This document shows positions 53,831-63,068 of a stretch of 64,000 nt of DNA, piece by piece (the first letter of the stretch is position 1; each line of letters begins with the position of its first letter). Source of the DNA: Priestia megaterium (GTDB lineage Bacteria; Bacillota; Bacilli; Bacillales; Bacillaceae_H). Made by a program: the position numbers and the translations under genes. The stretch lies in the NCBI GenBank assembly GCA_008180335.1, contig VTEF01000004.1, positions 124,850 to 188,849 on the forward strand. The letters are read 5' to 3'. A model generated the notes under the pieces. That model saw nothing but the letters and a program-made list of their open reading frames with translations, was not told the origin of the DNA and did no database searches.

Positions 53831-54721
53831 ATGCAATTAGTAGAATGTCGCATGCTTGTCGTATTAGCGCAAGAACTAAATATGAGAAAAGCAGCTGAAC
53901 GTTTATTTGTTTCGCAGCCAGCCTTGTCACAAAGGTTACAAACAATCGAGAAGGCATGGGATACACAGATTTTTATCCGCTCTCAAAAAGGCCTTTCTTT
54001 AACACCAGCTGGAGAAAAAATTGTTCAGTTTGCTAAAGAAGTAGTTGAGAAAGAAGATAAGGTAAAGGAAGATTTACATCATTTGGATACGGAAGTATAT
54101 GGAACACTAAAATTAGCGGTAGCGTCAATTATTGGCCAGCATTGGCTTCCTTCTGTATTAAAGAAATATATGAGTAAATATCCGCATGCAAAAATTTCAC
54201 TCGTAACTGGATGGAGTAGTGAGATGTTGCATTACATCTATGAAGATGAAGTACATATTGGAATTATTCGCGGAAACCCAGACTGGAAAGGAGTTAAAGA
54301 ACATTTACTAAGGGACCCGCTGTATTTAGTGGATACAGAAATCGAATGCACTCAGGAAGTTCTGAATACAGATCGTCCATTTATTCAATTTAAAAGTGAT
54401 TCTACTTATTATCAAGAAATATTAGACTGGTGGCATAGAGAGTTTCATACGACACCGAAACGAACCATTGTAGTCGATCAAATTGAGACTTGTAAACAAA
54501 TGGCTTTAAATGGACTTGGCTTTGCTATTTTGCCCTCTATTGCGATTAAGGACGCTGGCGATAATCTTCACCGTATTCCTTTACTAAAAGAAAACGGTGA
54601 ACCGATTACCCGGGATACGTGGCTTGTTGGTTATGATTCCGCTTTTAAATTAAAGCAAGTTCGAGCATTTATGGAGGTTGTTCAAGAGTTTGTTGAGGAA
54701 TCTACTACTAAAAATATCTGA
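53831..54721 (+). CDS. ccpC: LysR-family citrate-responsive regulator CcpC
   Basis: The 296-aa protein has the LysR HTH (1-60; LNMRKAAERLFVSQPALSQRLQTIE) and an effector domain with TLKLAVASIIGQHWLP, ISLVTGWSSEML, IQFKSDSTYY and VDQIETCKQMALNG. It is very close to B. subtilis CcpC, which represses TCA-branch genes (citZ, citB) unless citrate is high. GAAAGGAA precedes ATG 53831. Confidence 0.94.
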   Translation: MQLVECRMLVVLAQELNMRKAAERLFVSQPALSQRLQTIEKAWDTQIFIRSQKGLSLTPAGEKIVQFAKEVVEKEDKVKEDLHHLDTEVYGTLKLAVASIIGQHWLPSVLKKYMSKYPHAKISLVTGWSSEMLHYIYEDEVHIGIIRGNPDWKGVKEHLLRDPLYLVDTEIECTQEVLNTDRPFIQFKSDSTYYQEILDWWHREFHTTPKRTIVVDQIETCKQMALNGLGFAILPSIAIKDAGDNLHRIPLLKENGEPITRDTWLVGYDSAFKLKQVRAFMEVVQEFVEESTTKNI

Positions 54722-54882
54722 TGCTAATCGCCATGATGTTTTTGCAACTGAATCTTTATTTTTTACTGATTATAAGTACGTAAAATAAATTATTAAATTA
54801 TAGAAGCTCATGCTTGTCATCATGATTGCATTTTGTTACATTAATTAAATGAAACAACTAGCTAACTTAGGAGGAATACATA

Positions 54883-55602
54883 ATGAAAATGATGGATGCA
54901 AATGAAATTATCTCATTTATTCAAAATAGCACAAAATCCACACCTGTTAAAGTATATGTAAAAGGTGAATTAGAAGGAATTGATTTCGGTACTTCTGCTA
55001 AAACATTTGTAACAGGAAACACAGGTGTTGTGTTTGGTGAGTGGAAAGACATTAAAGCTGCTATTGAAGCAAGTGAAGGTAAAATTGAAGATTACGTGAT
55101 TGAGAATGACCGTCGTAATTCTGCAATTCCTTTACTTGACATGAAAAATATCAAAGCACGTATTGAGCCAGGTGCGATTATTCGTGATCAAGTTGAAATT
55201 GGTGATAATGCAGTTATCATGATGGGTGCTTCTATTAACATCGGTTCAGTTATCGGTGAAGGTACAATGATTGATATGAACGTAGTATTAGGTGGTCGTG
55301 CAACGGTTGGTAAAAACTGCCACGTCGGTGCGGGATCAGTATTAGCAGGTGTTATTGAGCCGCCTTCAGCAAAACCAGTTGTTGTAGAAGACGATGTAGT
55401 AATTGGAGCAAATGCAGTTGTTCTTGAAGGTGTAACAGTAGGTAAAGGCGCTGTTGTAGCGGCAGGAGCAATCGTAGTAGAAGACGTGCCTCCATATACA
55501 GTTGTAGCAGGTACACCAGCTCGCGTTATTAAAGAAATCGACGAGAAAACAAAATCTAAAACAGAAATTAAACAAGAACTTCGTCAATTAAACGAAGAGT
55601 AA
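54883..55602 (+). CDS. dapH: tetrahydrodipicolinate N-acetyltransferase
   Basis: AGGAGG lies 7-8 nt before ATG. The 239-aa protein has a helical N-terminal domain and a left-handed beta helix of hexapeptide repeats (about 95-200; [43 protein letters not shown]). It acetylates L-tetrahydrodipicolinate with acetyl-CoA, the first step of the acetyl branch to meso-DAP. dapL follows 92 bp on. Confidence 0.96.
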   Translation: MKMMDANEIISFIQNSTKSTPVKVYVKGELEGIDFGTSAKTFVTGNTGVVFGEWKDIKAAIEASEGKIEDYVIENDRRNSAIPLLDMKNIKARIEPGAIIRDQVEIGDNAVIMMGASINIGSVIGEGTMIDMNVVLGGRATVGKNCHVGAGSVLAGVIEPPSAKPVVVEDDVVIGANAVVLEGVTVGKGAVVAAGAIVVEDVPPYTVVAGTPARVIKEIDEKTKSKTEIKQELRQLNEE

Positions 55603-55647
55603 GCATATCAGATAAATAAATCATTTATTTATCACATAAAAGTGACT

Positions 55648-55671
55648 GAAAGCGTGGGCAACCACGCTTTC
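55648..55671 (+). terminator. hairpin between dapH and dapL
   Basis: GAAAGCGTGG / CCACGCTTTC with a GCAA tetraloop but only a short TTAAA tail. It may cause partial termination or stabilise the dapH mRNA. A 9-bp AT palindrome (55611-55632) precedes it. Confidence 0.6.
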
Positions 55672-55694
55672 TTAAATATAAGGAGGATTTGTGC

Positions 55695-56822
55695 GTGACT
55701 GATCATGTATTTGTGCAATTGCGACGCGAATTACATAAAATTCCTGAACTTGGATTTCAAGAAGTGAAAACTCAACAATTTTTACTAGATTACATAAAAA
55801 GTCTTCCACAAGAGCATCTAGAAATAAAGACATGGAAGACAGGGATTTTTGTCAAAGTAAATGGAACAAATCCTGAAAAGATGTTAGGATATCGGGCGGA
55901 TATTGATGGGTTACCTATTACTGAAGAAACAGATTATGAGTTTCAATCTGAACATGAGGGGTTAATGCACGCATGTGGTCATGACATGCATATGAGTATT
56001 GCGTTAGGGTTGCTAACACATTTTGCCGCTCATCCAGTTAAAGATGATTTGTTATTTATTTTTCAACCGGCAGAAGAAGGACCGGGCGGAGCACAGCCAA
56101 TGCTTGAAAGTGACATCATGAAAGAGTGGAAGCCAGACTTTGTCTTTGCCTTGCATGTGGCGCCGGAGTACCCAGTCGGCTCAATTGCAGTAAAAGAAGG
56201 CTTATTGTTTGCTAATACATCAGAGTTATTCGTTGATTTAAAAGGAAAAGGTGGACATGCAGCTTATCCTCATACAACAAATGATATGGTGGTAGCAGCT
56301 TGCCAGCTTGTTTCACAGCTTCAAACGATCGTATCTCGTAATGTTGATCCGTTAGATAGTGCTGTCATCACAGTTGGAAAAATTACAGGTGGAACCGTAC
56401 AGAATATTATTGCAGAACGTGCAAGAATTGAAGGAACAATCCGAACGCTTTCGCCTGAATCTATGCAGCGTGTAAAAGAAAGAATTGAAGCTATTGTTAA
56501 AGGTGTAGAGGTAGGCTATCAATGTGAAACCTTGATTGATTATGGGTGTATGTATCATCAAGTATATAACCATCACAATATTACACGCGAATTCATGGAG
56601 TTTGCTAAAGGCAATACGAGTGTCAATGTGATTGAGTGTAAAGAAGCAATGACAGGTGAAGACTTTGGTTATATGTTAAAAGAAATCCCAGGGTTTATGT
56701 TTTGGCTCGGTGTCCAATCTGAGTACGGGCTACACCATGCAAAACTCCAGCCAAACGAAAAAGCAATTGATGTAGCCATTTCACTGATGACAAATTATTT
56801 TGAAATGAAAGGAAACGAATAA
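55695..56822 (+). CDS. dapL: N-acetyldiaminopimelate deacetylase
   Basis: GTG 55695 is favoured: AGGAGG is 8 nt upstream, whereas TTG 55689 is 2 nt away. The 375-aa M20-family hydrolase has the metal motifs HACGHDMH, the catalytic Glu in PAEEGPGG, a lid domain (about 175-290; [10 protein letters not shown]) and [11 protein letters not shown]. It removes acetate from N-acetyl-L,L-DAP. With dapH and patA it covers the acetyl branch of DAP synthesis. Confidence 0.94.
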   Translation: MTDHVFVQLRRELHKIPELGFQEVKTQQFLLDYIKSLPQEHLEIKTWKTGIFVKVNGTNPEKMLGYRADIDGLPITEETDYEFQSEHEGLMHACGHDMHMSIALGLLTHFAAHPVKDDLLFIFQPAEEGPGGAQPMLESDIMKEWKPDFVFALHVAPEYPVGSIAVKEGLLFANTSELFVDLKGKGGHAAYPHTTNDMVVAACQLVSQLQTIVSRNVDPLDSAVITVGKITGGTVQNIIAERARIEGTIRTLSPESMQRVKERIEAIVKGVEVGYQCETLIDYGCMYHQVYNHHNITREFMEFAKGNTSVNVIECKEAMTGEDFGYMLKEIPGFMFWLGVQSEYGLHHAKLQPNEKAIDVAISLMTNYFEMKGNE

Positions 56823-56958
56823 AGTCAACTTTCAATAAGCAGGATAAAGCCATATTCGAGTCACCTCGTTATCATACATGAATCGTTCATAAAGGATAAT
56901 CGCTCGTATAATTCTATTTCCTCATGGCTACATTATAGTATGAGGAGGTGAACTGGTG

Positions 56959-57204
56959 ATGGCAAAAATCGGTGTAGAATCTAGTTTGTCTGATGTGCAA
57001 GCTGCTCTTCAACAAATGGGGCATGAAGTTGTACAATTGCGTAACGAAAGTGATGCACAAGGTTGTGATTGCTGTGTTGTGACAGGGCAAGACTCAAACA
57101 TTATGGGAATTTCGAATGCTGTTACACAAGGCTCTGTAATTACAGCAAGTGGTCTGACAGCCGAAGAAGTATGTCAGCAAGTAGAAAATAAGTTTCAATC
57201 ATAA
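56959..57204 (+). CDS. ykuS: YkuS, UPF0180 protein
   Basis: ATG 56959 lies 8 nt after AGGAGGTG (GTG 56956 at 5 nt is the alternative). The 81-aa protein starts [17 protein letters not shown] as in the UPF0180 family, with a C-D-C-C centre and [13 protein letters not shown]. Function unknown; small soluble alpha/beta protein. Confidence 0.9.
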   Translation: MAKIGVESSLSDVQAALQQMGHEVVQLRNESDAQGCDCCVVTGQDSNIMGISNAVTQGSVITASGLTAEEVCQQVENKFQS

Positions 57205-57250
57205 CATAACTAGTTGGAGAAACAGTCTCTACGACAAAAGTACTTAACCA

Positions 57251-57299
57251 GGATAAAAAATAACCGAAGGGATGTATCCCTTCGGTTATTTTTTATCCT
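57251..57299. terminator. bidirectional terminator, 23-bp perfect stem
   Basis: GGATAAAAAATAACCGAAGG and onward pairs with its full complement around a 2-nt loop. It lies between ykuS (+) and ykuT (-). Confidence 0.93.
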
Positions 57300-57341
57300 T
57301 CTCTCAACGGGCAGTAACTCTCCACTAGAGGAAGTTTTACT

Positions 57342-58211
57342 TTATGCATTGCTTTGCTGTGCTGTTTCTTCAGTACTTGTTCCTTTTTTTTCAACATAGA
57401 CTTGGTGTGGGAACGGAATCTCAATGCCGTTTGCATCAAGTGCTTCTTTAAATGCTTTGCGTAATTTGCGTTCAACACCCCATTGTTCACCATTCTTTGT
57501 CTTACCGACAACACGAAGAACAACATCTGAGGCGCCTAATCCGTGTACACCAATGACAGTAGGTGCTTCAACTACGTTTTCATCTTCTTTTGCAACACGG
57601 TCACAAACATCCTGCAATACAGAAATAGCATAATCAATATCATCATCATATGAAATGCTAATATCAACAAGGGCGCGCATGTTACCGCGAGAGTGATTAC
57701 TTAAGCTTGTAATTTCTCTATTCGGTACATAGTGAAGAGTACCATCTAATCCGCGAATTTGAGTGGTGCGAAGCCCAACAGATTCAACAATTCCTGAGAA
57801 GCTTCCAGTTGTTATGTAGTCATCTACATCAATTTGTTTTTCTAGTAATAAAAAGAATCCTGTGACAATGTCGCTTACAAGGCCTTGTGCTCCAAATCCA
57901 ATCGCAAGACCTACAACTCCAGCACCTGCTAATAATGCGGTTGCTTTAACCCCTACTGTTTCCAATAACATGATCACTACAATAAAAATAAGTGCGTATG
58001 AAAATACATTGACAGTTAAACTTTTAAGGGTAAGAGCCCGTCCCCGTGCGACATTTTCACGTTCCACCATTCGTACAAATGAGCGTTCAATCACACGTGT
58101 TCCAACTGTTTTTACAATAAGAAAAGCAATAATGATAATTGCAAGTTTTAACACAACAAAACCTGCATTTGTAAGAAGTTGTTCCCAATTTACTTCCGAA
58201 AAATTAACCAT
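57342..58211 (-). CDS. ykuT: MscS-family mechanosensitive channel YkuT
   Basis: The 289-aa protein has three N-terminal membrane helices (about 15-125), including the pore helix ALLAGAGVVGLAIGFGAQGLV. The MscS beta domain (ITTGSFSGIVESVGLRTTQIRG, PNREI) and C-terminal alpha/beta cage follow, ending in a hydrophilic Glu/Ser tail. It should open under hypo-osmotic stress. It is the YkuT homologue by position and sequence. Confidence 0.93.
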   Translation of the reverse strand: MVNFSEVNWEQLLTNAGFVVLKLAIIIIAFLIVKTVGTRVIERSFVRMVERENVARGRALTLKSLTVNVFSYALIFIVVIMLLETVGVKATALLAGAGVVGLAIGFGAQGLVSDIVTGFFLLLEKQIDVDDYITTGSFSGIVESVGLRTTQIRGLDGTLHYVPNREITSLSNHSRGNMRALVDISISYDDDIDYAISVLQDVCDRVAKEDENVVEAPTVIGVHGLGASDVVLRVVGKTKNGEQWGVERKLRKAFKEALDANGIEIPFPHQVYVEKKGTSTEETAQQSNA

Positions 58212-58523
58212 ACAACATTCATCCTTTCTTTAATCCGTTTAACGAGAAATGTGCGCTAAAGCATGAAGCGTTTGGATTTGGACGCTTCGATTATAAGTCA
58301 ATTATGTATAAAAAATAGAAAATCAAAACTTTCCTTTCTCTTGAGCACATTTGTTTATTCCCGCTACTAGACATGCTAAACTTAAAGTATAAACATTTGC
58401 AAGTTATTTACACAAATTTATTTAAGATGTGTAATAGAAGTGTGTTTATTTTAATGGAAAGATGGGCATAACATCTATGTTAACTATTTAATAATGGCTT
58501 TTTACATTCATTCTTAGTTAATA
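58212..58523. other. 312-bp gap between ykuT and ykuU
   Basis: It contains both divergent promoter regions. Besides the ykuU promoter I see no ORF or conserved structure. Confidence 0.4.
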
Positions 58524-58552
58524 TTGACTAAAAAAACAATATCCATTATAAT
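58524..58552 (+). promoter_or_regulatory. ykuU promoter
   Basis: TTGACT (58524-58529), exactly 17 bp, then TATAAT (58547-58552), 82 bp before the start codon. Confidence 0.8.
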
Positions 58553-58634
58553 GAAAACCGTTAAAAGACTACATAAGTGAGAATGTACAATCCATTTTCT
58601 CATTTAATTAATGAACTATTTGGAGGGATCATGT

Positions 58635-59177
58635 ATGCCAGAACGTATGGTAGGTAAACAAGCTCCACGCTTTGAAATGGAAGCTGTATTATCAAACAAA
58701 GAATTCGGTAAAGTAAGCTTAGAAGAAAATATGAAAAATGACAAATGGACAGTATTATTCTTCTATCCAATGGACTTTACTTTCGTATGCCCAACAGAAA
58801 TCACTTCACTTTCTGATCGTTATGACGAGTTTGAAGATCTTGATGCAGAAGTAATTGGTGTTTCTACAGACACAATCCATACACATCTAGCTTGGATCAA
58901 CACTGATCGCAAAGACAATGGCTTAGGTGATCTTAAATATCCATTAGCTGCTGATACAAATCACGTTGTTTCTCGTGAGTACGGCGTTTTAATTGAAGAA
59001 GAAGGTGTTGCACTTCGCGGTTTATTCATCATCAGCCCTGAAGGTGAATTAATGTACTCAGTTGTTAACCACAACAACATTGGCCGTGACGTAGATGAAA
59101 CTTTACGTGTTCTTCAAGCGTTACAAACTGGTGGACTTTGCCCAGCGAACTGGAAGCCTGGACAAGCTACTTTATAA
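58635..59177 (+). CDS. ykuU: 2-Cys peroxiredoxin YkuU
   Basis: ATG 58635 follows GGAGGG. The 180-aa protein is a typical AhpC/Prx1 enzyme: peroxidatic Cys52 in FTFVCPTE, Arg in the TDRKD region, and resolving Cys169 in GGLCPANW. It reduces peroxides and needs a disulfide reductant; YkuV downstream is a likely partner. Own promoter and terminator. Confidence 0.94.
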   Translation: MPERMVGKQAPRFEMEAVLSNKEFGKVSLEENMKNDKWTVLFFYPMDFTFVCPTEITSLSDRYDEFEDLDAEVIGVSTDTIHTHLAWINTDRKDNGLGDLKYPLAADTNHVVSREYGVLIEEEGVALRGLFIISPEGELMYSVVNHNNIGRDVDETLRVLQALQTGGLCPANWKPGQATL

Positions 59178-59308
59178 GAAGTTTATAAAGTAAAGCTGCT
59201 ATGATTAACTCGTTTACAGATAATCGTTTTAGGCAGCGCAACTTGCTTTACGAGCAGTCATTCTCACTTAATGACCTTGAAGTGAGGATTTCATCGTTCG
59301 TGTAAGAG

Positions 59309-59344
59309 ATAAAAAGGTCTAACATTTACGTTAGACCTTTTTTC
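59309..59344 (+). terminator. ykuU terminator
   Basis: AAAAAGGTCTAAC / GTTAGACCTTTTT with a 6-nt loop. Confidence 0.92.
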
Positions 59345-59421
59345 ATTGCTTGTCATGTAATGAGTGAAATCTATTAAGGACAAAATATGTTTAGGATTAC
59401 ATACAAAAGGAGGAAGAATTC

Positions 59422-59868
59422 ATGAAGTTACGTCAGCCAATGCCTGAATTGACAGGTGCAACAGCATGGTTAAACGGTGAAGTTTCAAAAGAGCAATTAG
59501 TAGGTGACAAACCAACACTCATTCATTTTTGGTCAGTTAGCTGCCACTTATGTAAAGAAGCAATGCCTCAAGTAAATGAATTCCGTGATCAGTACAAAGA
59601 TCAATTAAATGTAATGGCTGTTCATATGCCACGTTCTGAAGATGATTTAGATTTAGAAAAAATTAAAAAAGTAGCGGCAGAGCATGACATTGTTCAACCT
59701 ATCTTTGTGGATAGTGAACATAAGCTGACAGATGCGTTTGAGAATCAGTATGTGCCAGCTTACTATGTATTTGATAAAACAGGACAACTACGTCATTTCC
59801 AAGCAGGCGGCAGTGGAATGAAGATGTTAGAAAAACGCGTGAATCGCGTCTTAGGTGAAAGTGAATAA
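59422..59868 (+). CDS. ykuV: thioredoxin-like protein YkuV
   Basis: AGGAGG lies 7-8 nt before ATG. The 148-aa thioredoxin-fold protein has C-H-L-C (Cys41, Cys44) in WSVSCHLC, a TlpA/ResA-like insertion, and the cis-Pro in YVPAYYVF. It lacks a signal peptide, so it acts in the cytoplasm. It is almost identical in pattern to B. subtilis YkuV, a disulfide oxidoreductase. Confidence 0.95.
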   Translation: MKLRQPMPELTGATAWLNGEVSKEQLVGDKPTLIHFWSVSCHLCKEAMPQVNEFRDQYKDQLNVMAVHMPRSEDDLDLEKIKKVAAEHDIVQPIFVDSEHKLTDAFENQYVPAYYVFDKTGQLRHFQAGGSGMKMLEKRVNRVLGESE

Positions 59869-59966
59869 CGTGAAGCTTCAATCAGTTGAGGGTTCTTCAT
59901 AGGCCACTGATTGTTCGAATCGATCGAGGTTTTACTGCCTGTTAAATCAGGGGAATCTGGTTAGTT

Positions 59967-60008
59967 TTAAAAGATGACTTTAATCTCTTTAAAGTCATCT
60001 TTTATTTT
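59967..60008 (+). terminator. ykuV terminator
   Basis: AAAAGATGACTTTAA / TTAAAGTCATCTTTT then ATTTTG. Confidence 0.9.
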
Positions 60009-60121
60009 GTTTTGGACTAAAGGGCATAAAAAAGTCGATAGTAAAAAGAAGGTTTTTTCTTCTCGCTTTATTACATACTAGTAATATAGAACAGGTTTTT
60101 AATTAGGAGGAACTTTTACAT

Positions 60122-61018
60122 ATGAAAGTAGGAATGATCGGCTTAGGTAAGATGGGAGCTAACTTAGTATTAAACTTATTGGATCATCACCATTCAGTGG
60201 TGGTATTTGATGTTAATCAAGAAGCAGTAGAGAATGCAGTAAAAAAAGGTGCAACAGGAGCTTCATCTCTCAAAGAACTTGTAAGTAAATTAGAAAAGCC
60301 GCGGATTGCATGGGTAATGGTTCCAGCTGGAGAGTTAACAGAGAAAGTTGTCTTTGAGTTACAAGAGCTGTTAGAAGAAGGAGATATAATGATTGAAGGC
60401 GGGAACTCCAAATATCAAGACTCTGTTCGCCGCGCCGAAGAAGCAAATCAAAAAGGAATTTATTATTTTGATGTTGGAACAAGCGGTGGTATGGAAGGCG
60501 CTCGCAATGGTGCATGTATGATGATTGGTGGAAATAGAGAAGCTTTTACATACATTGAGCCTATTTTTCAAGATATTAATGTCAAGAACGGCTATTTGTA
60601 TTCAGGTGAAGCTGGAAGCGGTCATTTTCTAAAGATGGTTCATAACGGAATTGAATACGGAATGATGCAAGCAATTGCAGAAGGGTTTGATGTATTAGAA
60701 AAAAGTCAATTTGATTATGATTATGAATCGGTTGCACGCGTATGGAATAATGGCTCTGTAATTCGATCATGGTTAATTGAACTTATAGAACGTGCATTTT
60801 CAAAAGACCCAAAATTAGAAGGAATACGGGGTATTATGCACTCATCTGGGGAAGGAAAATGGACAGTTGAATCCGCATTAGATTTGCAGGTTCCAACACC
60901 AGTTATCGCCTTATCATTAATGATGCGCTATCGTTCTCTTGAAGATGATACATTTACGGGAAAAGTAGTAGCTGCGCTGCGCAATGAATTTGGTGGTCAC
61001 GCCGTTGAAAAGAAATAA
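60122..61018 (+). CDS. short-form 6-phosphogluconate dehydrogenase (YqeC-like)
   Basis: AGGAGG lies 9-10 nt before ATG. The 298-aa protein has G-L-G-K-M-G-A-N (7-14), a DVGTSGGMEGARNG substrate loop, and HFLKMVHNGIEYGMM with catalytic Lys. These are marks of the decarboxylating 6PGDH short class (Gnd2/YqeC, usually NAD-linked). It would convert 6-phosphogluconate to ribulose 5-phosphate. No gluconate genes adjoin it. Confidence 0.88.
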   Translation: MKVGMIGLGKMGANLVLNLLDHHHSVVVFDVNQEAVENAVKKGATGASSLKELVSKLEKPRIAWVMVPAGELTEKVVFELQELLEEGDIMIEGGNSKYQDSVRRAEEANQKGIYYFDVGTSGGMEGARNGACMMIGGNREAFTYIEPIFQDINVKNGYLYSGEAGSGHFLKMVHNGIEYGMMQAIAEGFDVLEKSQFDYDYESVARVWNNGSVIRSWLIELIERAFSKDPKLEGIRGIMHSSGEGKWTVESALDLQVPTPVIALSLMMRYRSLEDDTFTGKVVAALRNEFGGHAVEKK

Positions 61019-61065
61019 GAATATATAGATTTAACGCTCAAGTAAAATAGAAAGAATGTAGACTT

Positions 61066-61108
61066 AAAAAAGCAAGTCGTTACGAAATAGTAATGACTTG
61101 CTTTTTTT
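61066..61108 (+). terminator. Rho-independent terminator
   Basis: AAGCAAGTCGTTAC / GTAATGACTTGCTT (one G-U) and T7. Confidence 0.9.
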
Positions 61109-61315
61109 GACACGTTTCAGCGAGGGACGAAAGAGAAGAAAATCGCAGCGGCTGGAATTTTGATTTATAGAAATTACATTGCTGTGACAAAACACCTATT
61201 TTAGGGAAAATAATCAAAAAATAAGAAAAAATATGGAAATTAATTTCGGAAACCGATATATTTAATAATATGCTCTTTAAAAGCGTAGAAGTGATGCATA
61301 GAAGGGAAGGGAACT

Positions 61316-63052
61316 ATGGAGACGTTTAAAAAACTTAAACAATTTTACATACCGTATCGATCGTATTTTATTTATTCGATTATCTGTTTATTATTAGTAA
61401 CGGGCATTACAGTTGTTTATCCGGTTGTGTTGCAATATACAATTGATAATATTATTTTAAAGCAGCAATATGACATCGTTTCTTACGTTGCGCTGCTCTT
61501 TATTGCATTAATGATTGTAAAAGGGATTTTTACATATATCCAGCAGTATTTTGGTGATTTATTTGGAATCAAATCGGTGTATTCACTTCGAAATGCCTTA
61601 TATAAAAAACTCCAGTATCTACCGTTTTCTTACTATGATAATGCTAAAACAGGCGACTTAATGTCTAGACTTACAGCAGACGTCGAAGGTTTTCGCTTTT
61701 TCTTATCTTTCGGTTTCTCAGAACTTATCCGCTTTATCATCTTAGTCACAGCCAGCTTCTCAGTTATGTTTTTTTATTCTGTTCCACTTACATTAGTGAC
61801 CATTAGCATACTTCCATTTCTAGGAATAGCTGTTTACCGCTTTGATAAGCGAGTACATCTAGCATTTCGTTTGATTCGAAAATCGTTTGGGGAATTAAAT
61901 ACAAATGTACAAGAAAATATTAGCGGAATCCAAACCGTAAAATCCCTCTCACGTGAAGAATTTCAAACAACAAAATTTAATACGTCTAATCATGTGTATA
62001 AAAATCGGAATATTGAGACAGCTAATGTTTGGGCTGTCTATTTCCCCTTTATGGAGTTTATTGGTAATTTATCGATTGTAGGGTTGTTATCTTATGGTGG
62101 ATATTTGGTGATGCAAGGCGATGTAAAGCCAGGAGAATTAGTAGCATTCTTTAGTTTAACTTCGTACTTAATGTGGCCAATTATGAATTTAGGTTTTGTG
62201 ATTAACATGTTTTCTCAATCAAAAGCATCGGGAGAGCGGTTGCTTGAAATCTTAGAGCAAGATGAAAAAGTACATGAGATAGATAGCGCAAGAAAAATTA
62301 AGGGATTTGTAGAATTTGACGATGTTTCCTTGGTGTATCCAAATGAAGAAAAATACGCGCTGAAGCATGTGTCATTTAAAGCGCCTAAAGGTACAGTTGT
62401 TGGTCTAATTGGAGCGACTGGTGCAGGAAAAACCAGCTTAACACAATTGCTCACAAGGTTTTACGAACCGGTATCTGGGATGATTAAGGTTGATGAACAG
62501 GACATTCAAAATTATTCGTTGTCAGTATTAAGGAAACAGATTGGTTTTGTTTTGCAAGAAACATTTTTATTTTCAAGTACAATTAAAACGAATATTGGAT
62601 ATGGACGTCCAAAAGCAACAATGAAAGATATCATTCATGCTGCCAAAAGAGCTCAGGCTCATGAATTTATTATGGAATTGCCGCAAGGTTACGACACAAT
62701 GCTAGGTGAACGCGGTCTTGGCCTTTCCGGAGGCCAAAAACAGCGGATTGCCATTGCCAGGGCATTGCTGTTAAATCCTAGCATTCTCATTTTAGATGAT
62801 GCTACGAGCGCAGTTGATATGCAAACAGAACAACAGATTCAATTGGCATTAAAAGAAGTAATGAAAGATCGTACCACTTTTATTATTGCACACCGCATTT
62901 CTTCTTTGAAACATGCTGATGAGATTTTAGTTTTTGACCAAGGAGAGATTGTTGAAAGAGGTAAGCATGAGCAATTAATTAAAAAGGATGGAATTTACCG
63001 CCGTATTTGCAATATTCAATATGAAAACAATTCGTCAGTGATGAACGTTTAA
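61316..63052 (+). CDS. ABC exporter half-transporter (first of a pair)
   Basis: GGGAAGGG precedes ATG 61316. The 578-aa protein has a six-helix ABC exporter domain (about 1-310) and an ATPase with Walker A GATGAGKTS, Q-loop LQETFLF, signature LSGGQKQR and Walker B ILILDDATSAVD followed by the H-loop AHR. It is probably one half of a heterodimeric multidrug/lipid exporter of the YfiB/YfiC or YheI/YheH kind, because a second half starts 16 bp on. Confidence 0.9.
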   Translation: METFKKLKQFYIPYRSYFIYSIICLLLVTGITVVYPVVLQYTIDNIILKQQYDIVSYVALLFIALMIVKGIFTYIQQYFGDLFGIKSVYSLRNALYKKLQYLPFSYYDNAKTGDLMSRLTADVEGFRFFLSFGFSELIRFIILVTASFSVMFFYSVPLTLVTISILPFLGIAVYRFDKRVHLAFRLIRKSFGELNTNVQENISGIQTVKSLSREEFQTTKFNTSNHVYKNRNIETANVWAVYFPFMEFIGNLSIVGLLSYGGYLVMQGDVKPGELVAFFSLTSYLMWPIMNLGFVINMFSQSKASGERLLEILEQDEKVHEIDSARKIKGFVEFDDVSLVYPNEEKYALKHVSFKAPKGTVVGLIGATGAGKTSLTQLLTRFYEPVSGMIKVDEQDIQNYSLSVLRKQIGFVLQETFLFSSTIKTNIGYGRPKATMKDIIHAAKRAQAHEFIMELPQGYDTMLGERGLGLSGGQKQRIAIARALLLNPSILILDDATSAVDMQTEQQIQLALKEVMKDRTTFIIAHRISSLKHADEILVFDQGEIVERGKHEQLIKKDGIYRRICNIQYENNSSVMNV

Positions 63053-63068
63053 GAGAGAGGGGGAGGAT

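Noticed and set aside
58540-58560. PerR box at the ykuU promoter
   Set aside because: Only the left half (TTATAAT) matches, and it is simply the -10 element; the right half is absent.
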